A stretch of 64,000 nt of DNA, taken from the NCBI GenBank assembly GCA_009602735.1, contig WELA01012513.1, forward strand, positions 14,384 through 78,383, written 5' to 3'. Origin of the DNA: Mesotaenium endlicherianum. Taxonomy: Eukaryota; Streptophyta; Zygnematophyceae; Zygnematales; Mesotaeniaceae. Every line of letters starts with the position of its first letter. The first letter of the stretch is position 1. Positions 58,593 through 64,000 of this stretch are shown in pieces. The position numbers and the translations under genes were made by a program. Below the pieces are notes generated by a model. The model saw only the letters and a list, made by a program, of their open reading frames with translations, was not told where the DNA came from and searched no databases.

Positions 58593-60795
58593 TTGATCTT
58601 CATCGACAAGCCTATGCCGAGGCTAAGACCAGTGACAATTGGGGTCCATGCGGTGCCAACATCTGATCAGAGGGCTATCAGGACGGCACATCAGCAACAA
58701 GAAGAATACAGTGTGCAAAGAGACGCAGCGGAAGCTGCCAGAGACAGAGCATTCAGGGAAGCTGGGGTAGCTGAATCGATGAGATGCCAGGATCTGTTGG
58801 ACCGGATCGATAATCGGACCGCTGAATGACAAGCACCTCTGGAGAGAGAGGATACGCCCATGGGAGACCAGATGTCTAAGCAGATGACGACGTTGCCAAG
58901 CGCAGAAGACGGTACGCAGGATACCCCGCCATCTGTGAGAAACGCCACGCACAGTCAAACATTTGGAAGACCACCTGTCGGAGCCGCGACATCAGGGCGT
59001 GAGGAGACTCCAGAAGATGCCAGATTAGGGTATGATATCAACCTTAGCCCAAGAGCAGCTGGGCGTGGAAATTACTGGCAGGAAAGCTCAAGTAGTTGGG
59101 AAGCTAACCAAAAGTGTCTATCGTCTTCACTAGAGCAAGCGCCGTTACAAGACATGTCAAAGGAGTCTGTGAAGAAGACCCCTGAACCAACGCTTGAAGA
59201 CTTTGAATACTATCTAAACCAAGCATCAGTGCAATATTGGCGAATGGGCTGAAGAGAGTAGCCAAAATTCAGGAGATTCTGGAGGGTCTGCAAGGACCAT
59301 ATGCCTCGAAGTGATATTCGAAGAACGTAAGGAAGAGTCGCGCAACCAATTGTCCACGACACCTTCTTTAATGAGCCCAGAGACGTAGGCTAAGGGGCAA
59401 CAGCAGGGTTCAGCCAGTCAGACAGCTAAATCCATTGCAAGGCAGATCATGGAGCAGCTGCTGGAAGCAGACGCTCGACGGCACAAGGGAGAGGAAGTGG
59501 CTAAGGCGGCAAGCACTCTGCAATCTGCCATCGTCAACCTGGCGAAGCTCAACACAGATAATGATGGAGAGTCACCACCACCTGGAGTGGAGAAGTCAGT
59601 TGAAAATGAGGCAGAGATGCCAGACCTTCCAGAGTTCGACCTGTTGTCAGTCACCAATGAAGAGGAGATTCGAGAAGAAATTCCACGTTTCCCTACCCCA
59701 GAGCTGGACCTGTTGGAGCTACAATAGCTCAGGACGGATGACTGGGTGGCCGACCACTTGATAATGGAGGGGCCCAACCCGGCAGATCTATACAACAATC
59801 TAAGGTCGCCTACATCCAGCACTCCAACCGCCAGTTTTCCAGCACCAGAAGCTATCCCACATCAGCTACAACAGCCGCAGGAAGTGGCTGCCTGCACCGC
59901 TAAGGTGGAACCTACACAAGGTAATCCTCACGGTCGCGCAAGCAGACCAAGAAAGGTGGCCCGGGAAGGAAATGCACCTTTCAGGCGGATGCTGATGCGT
60001 TATTTCAAGTATAGGGGAGCAGCTCAGAGAGAAGGGGTTTCGAAAGAAACCATGGCTCCTCCTCCGCAACCTATCCTGGAGATCTTGCAGAGAGAGGGAG
60101 AGAATAGCTTGATTCGCAAAGCCATACAATTGGGAATTCACATTCCCATGGTGCACCCTTCATCCACTGGAACGTGGGAGAATGATAGTTCAGCTCCTAG
60201 GACACCTGCAGTTTCTGAAAGGAAACTGGTAGAGCTGAGAAGTACCATAAGCCGCTTGACAGCAAAAAATGCTGTATACGCACAACTAGCTGCGGCTCAA
60301 AGACCGCAGACTTTGACACAAGCATGGACGGTTACGCCACCAGCCAGGCACGAGTTTGGCACAACCGTTGCGCGCATTGCTACCATTGAGCGCGAGTGGG
60401 GTTGGACAATCGACCCCAGAGCAGATCCAGCAGGGTGGCCTTTGCCGAACCCGCCCCCACCACGTGAAGAGGGAGAAACGGGGACCAGCTGGACTACAGC
60501 AGATGAAGAAAGGTTCTTGAGGCAGCCCAACCGGAGGCGTCTGACATACTCTACTCAACAGGAGAGGCGACGATTCATCGAAAAAGATAAAAGGTCTAAG
60601 AAGCAGGCCGCCGAGCCTAAGTCAGCGGAGGAGCAAGCTGCGAAGCCTGCCACTGCACCGCCTAACAATCAGGCAGAAAAGCCTGAAGGTCAGGATGAGG
60701 GCCAAAAGCCCCCACCTGAATCCAAAGAGTAGCAACTACTGGATGCCTGTGTTGGGGAAAAACAGCTGGAAATTGAGGTTTTCACCATTGGAAAA
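58593..60795 (+). pseudogene. Element O linker region, function unknown
   Basis: About 2.2 kb between methyltransferase and reverse transcriptase. It holds several plus-strand segments, the longest at 59746-60732 (about 328 codons), rich in Pro, Glu, Gln, Arg and Lys. A basic stretch and charged helical parts are visible but no known domain. It could be part of the polyprotein or a captured sequence. Homology is not recognised. Confidence 0.5.
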
Positions 60796-61600
60796 ATGGT
60801 CTCAGCCCAACAGAGTGCACAAGTAGAAAGGCTGCTGAAGAAGCACCGCAAGATGTTTTCTTTCACCAAGGAGGAGATTGGTAGAACCACTGCCGGTGTG
60901 TGTGAGATTCCATTAACTAGTGATAACCCAGTCAGACTTGGGCCGCATAAGCTCAGTCAGACCAAATGGGACTGTGTGGAGAAAACTTGCCAGGAGCTGC
61001 GCAAGCTCGGCATGATTGAGAAATCAACCTCAATACATGGAGCTCCTAGAGTAGTAGTTGCCAAGAAGGACGAGGCTGGCAATTATACAGCCACTCGTAT
61101 GTGTGGAGACTACAAGCGACTGAATCTCCACACGGAGCCAGACAGCTACGTGATGCCTACACCAGAGCGGATCTTTGCGATTGCCACCATCGAGAAGGTG
61201 TTCAGCATCATCAATCTACGCCAAGACTTCAATTAGATCCCTGTGAAAACAGAAGGTCAAGGCAAGACTGCTTTCTGGGCTCAAAGGGAACTTTGGCTTT
61301 GGACGGTAATGTCGTTTGGGCTGAAAAATACCCCAGCCATCTTTCAGAGGACTATGGATAAAGTGCTGAAGGGGCTGGATTTTGCAAAACCATACATTGA
61401 TGACGTTGTGGTGTTTAGCAAGTTCATAGAGGAGCACCTCGAGCACTTGGAACAAGTGTTCAAGCGCCTGGAGAAATTCCAGATGACGCTGCATCCTGAA
61501 AAGTGCAGATTCTTTGAGGCACATGTGCCTTACTTAAGACATGAGATTGGGAACAATGCTATGTCCCCTCAGGCTGTAAAGATTGAGGCCATTACAAGAT
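60796..61600 (+). pseudogene. Element O reverse transcriptase region
   Basis: Segments with RMCGDYKRLNLHTEPDSY (the DYR.LN block), MSFGLKNTPAIFQRTMD (the FGL.NAP..F block) and AKPYIDDVVVFSK with the YIDD catalytic site, followed by KCRFFEAHVPYL. The wording differs clearly from families A and B, for example RMCGDYKRLN. It is broken in a few places. Confidence 0.85.
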
Positions 61601-61622
61601 ACCTGCACCTCCGAACGAATCT

Positions 61623-62215
61623 ATGCTGAAAGCTCTGCTAGGGCTAAGCAGAGACTATGTTCAATTTGTGAAGGACTATAGCAAAATTGCTAAATCCTTG
61701 ACAGAACTCTTGAAAAAGGATGTATCTTTTGTGTGGACGGAAGCCCAGGAGAAGGCCATGAGCGAGCTCAAGGAGCGGCTGGTAACGGCCCCAGTCTTGC
61801 AAACGCCTACTCCAAGCCGTTCAATCTACACACTGACTGGAGTCGTGTGGGAATCGGCGCAGTACTCACTCAGGCCGCAATTCCTAAAGAGAAGTACGTC
61901 ATTGCCCATGTCTCGCGCTCTAACAACCGAGCAGAGAGCAACTACTCGTCCTACAAAGAAGAGCAACTGGCAGTGGTTTGGGCTGTCGCACATTTCAAAG
62001 AGTATCTATGGGGAAGACCCTTCACGTTGATCTCAGTTCACTCGCCGTTACTCTGGCTGATGAAAAATGGAGACCTCACTGGTAGATTGGCTCGCTGGGC
62101 TCTCAAGCTCCAGGAGTACCAGATGACGATGATGCATCGAGCAAGTGTACTCAACATCGACGCCGATGGACTCAGCAGGAACCCGGACCCATCCTCAGAC
62201 GACTCATACTCAGCT
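61623..62215 (+). pseudogene. Element O RNase H region
   Basis: Segments with VQFVKDYSKIAKSLTELLKKD (the connection block), NLHTDWSRVGIGAVLTQ (the TDAS.G.GAVL block), NYSSYKEEQLAVVWAVAHF and DADGLSRNPD (the end of the RNase H region). The first Asp block is HTDWSRVGIG rather than TDAS. The region ends where element C sequence begins. Confidence 0.8.
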
Positions 62216-63333
62216 TGGTCCCTATCAAAGTAAACAATGACCGCCAGAAGTTGCTAGTAAACCTTGGATCCCGATCTGAAACAATCACCTTCGGCAACCC
62301 ATGTAGCCTGAAAATATGATCAAAGAATAGTCGTGCCACATCTGCTGCCGTACAAGTCTCCTTAATGGGAATGAAGTGAGCTATTTTGCTCAGCCGATTA
62401 GACACAATCCAAACTGCATCGTGCCCTTGACCACTCACTAGTAAAGATGTGATAAAGTCCATAGCAATCTGCTCCCAAGGATACTCTGGAATAGGTAGGG
62501 GTTGCAAGGTACCTCCCTTCTTTTGATTTGGTGTCTAGATACGTTGGCACGCATCACAACTCTTGATCCACTCCTCGATGTCCTTGTCCATATTTCTCCA
62601 ATACTACTCCCGCTTCAGCACGCTTGCCGTCTTCTCGCTTCCAAAGTGTCCAGCATATAAGCAATCATGATGCTCCGCAAGTAGTAAGTCTCGTAGCTCC
62701 TTGATGTCAGGTTCCACCACTCTCTTGGAATCACCATAGTACCATATGCCGTCCTTCTTGTGCAGACTCGAGTTGGACTCAGCTGCTCCACCATCAGCAA
62801 ACTCTGGGTCCTCCTCATAACCTCTCTGAAGCTTCTCCTTGAAGTCCATACTCTCCTTGATGACTGAGACAGCTGCAAGGTCACACCTCCTGGATAAAGC
62901 GTCTGCAGGGTTGATCTTCCCAGGTAAGTACTCAATCTTGTGGTCAAATTGTTGCACAAAACTCCATCCACCTTGCTTGTCTTGGTGTGAACGTTGGTTG
63001 CGTCATGAACTTCTCCAAGCTCTTGTGGTCGGTCTTGATGAACATCTTCCTGCAGTCCACATAACATTGCCAAATCCTCAAAGCCTGGATAATAGCCAAC
63101 ACCTCCCGCTCGTGTGCTGCATAATTCTGCTCAACAGGACTCAACCTCCTGCTCTCATATGCCACAGGTTGTAATCCCTTGCCTTGGTCTTGAAGAAGAA
63201 TGGCTCCCACTGCAAAGTTTGATGCGTCCGTGATGATGGTGAAAGGAAGCTCTGGACTTGCAATTGCCAACACAGGTGCTTGTGTTAACAGCTGTAAGGT
63301 CATAGGTTTATAAAGTGCACTTTTGAGTTTCAT
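62205..63333 (-). mobile_element. Element C: Ty3/gypsy pol fragment (fossil)
   Basis: Minus-strand fragment with RNase H ([24 protein letters not shown]), the integrase finger region (HHDCLYAGHFG) and part of the integrase core (IAMDFITSL, VIVSDRDPRFTSNFW). It is broken, lacks both ends and carries no LTR. It is unlike A, B and O in detail, so it is a fourth family. It adjoins the RNase H of O at about 62.2 kb; whether by insertion, rearrangement or misassembly is unclear. Confidence 0.85.
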
Positions 63334-64000
63334 GAAAGTATGTTTCGATTACAGAGAAGTGTAGATTGCATTTTTGTGGTCATTATGACATAAAGTTCAT
63401 CAAATTTGGTCAAGTATTGAGAGAGTTATAGATTTCCGAAGTTTAATTAGTTTTGAGGTCGGTTGACGACTGTCCTTAATTCGCGGTGAGCGCGACCGTC
63501 GGATTGACCGACAGCGTCGAGCGATCTGGCCCGTTAGAATGAACTCGAACCTTCACGTAAGTTCGGCTGACGCGGAGTGCCGACTAGGTCGATTTACCTG
63601 GAAGTTTTGATTTAGCCTAGCGCGTCTAAGATAGAATATTCTAGTAATGTCGATGCATGTATGTGGACATCAATTTGGCCCGACACGTCAGATTAGACTG
63701 ATCTGGCTTACTCACGAATATTCTGGAAGGGACGATTTGACGAACACTTGGGAAAATCCGTGCTTCCTCCTAGAGAAGAGCACTTAGGCAGAAAATTATA
63801 AATAGGCATAACTTCTATGTTTCTCATCAGTTTTCACTTCAGTAAATTTCTACGCGTTTGTAATGACAAGGCCTTTCATCCTACATCCTTTGTGAGCAAT
63901 TTCTTGCTACTTAGAATGTGGAGTAATTTTCCTAAGCTTTCTTAGTGATATGCCGCTGCACTCTTTAGTATGATTGCAACTAGTTCTTTTCCTCGTGAGT
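63334..64000. other. AT-rich non-coding DNA, possibly part of an LTR
   Basis: No coding sequence recognised. A good TATA box (TATAAATAGG) lies on the plus strand at 63797-63806 with no gene in the remaining 195 bases. This could be the promoter part of an LTR whose element continues beyond the window, but no second copy is available to prove it. Confidence 0.35.

Larger units (their letters stand above)
30842..62200 (+). mobile_element. Element O: Ty3/gypsy LTR element with a DNA methyltransferase (fossil)
   Basis: Old plus-strand Ty3/gypsy element. Its visible parts are a left segment 30842-33851 and a right segment 57756-about 62200, separated by the inserted element A. Order of parts: gag with zinc knuckles, aspartic protease, C5 DNA methyltransferase, a linker of unknown proteins, reverse transcriptase, RNase H. 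An integrase is not seen; a fragment of another element (C) begins there. No LTR pair is visible, so the outer limits are approximate. The copy is broken, with roughly ten or more breaks besides the insertion, and is the oldest layer of the nest. Retrotransposons that captured C5 methyltransferases are reported from charophyte algae and dinoflagellates; this fits that class by content. Which clade of Ty3/gypsy it belongs to cannot be settled by eye. Confidence 0.8.

Overview
The window looks like nuclear DNA of a green plant of the streptophyte line, most likely a streptophyte (charophyte) alga of Chara type; the species is an inference. Reasons: a spliced PH-RCC1-FYVE-BRX gene, a family known from green plants; intron-rich genes with GT-AG borders; long microsatellites and poly-G/C runs; and a large block of nested Ty3/gypsy LTR retrotransposons. 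One of these carries a cytosine-5 DNA methyltransferase, an arrangement previously reported in charophyte algae and dinoflagellates.

Layout. 1-2,291: intergenic, no gene recognised. 2,292-16,123 (minus): a complete 16-exon PRAF-type gene (PH, seven RCC1 blades, FYVE, coiled coil, an unusually large low-complexity exon, BRX). 16,124-18,620: divergent intergenic region. 18,621-28,847 (plus): a complete 18-exon SF3B2 (SAP145) gene, 587 codons, with an assembly gap that falls inside an intron. 28,848-30,841: transition with no recognised gene. 30,842-about 62,200: an old plus-strand Ty3/gypsy element (here O) with gag, protease, DNA methyltransferase, linker, reverse transcriptase and RNase H. 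62,205-63,333: a minus-strand fragment of another Ty3/gypsy pol (C). 63,334-64,000: AT-rich non-coding DNA, possibly part of an LTR.

Nesting. Element A (33,852-57,755, minus strand) has LTRs of about 920 bp and a 5-bp target duplication (CAGCA), and sits inside the methyltransferase region of O. Two copies of a third family, B, sit inside A: B1 (35,427-43,446, minus; duplication GCGTG) and B2 (46,570-55,407, plus; duplication AGCAT). They form a very large inverted repeat around A's pol. Family B has separate gag and pol frames, a C-terminal chromodomain and an extra frame of about 560 codons downstream of pol, with no recognised function. All these elements are treated as fossils. B1 has open frames; the others carry several breaks.

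The two host genes work in unrelated processes: PRAF in membrane/polarity-associated signalling in plants, SF3B2 in U2 snRNP branch-site recognition. The main novelty candidates are the methyltransferase-bearing element O and the accessory frame of family B.
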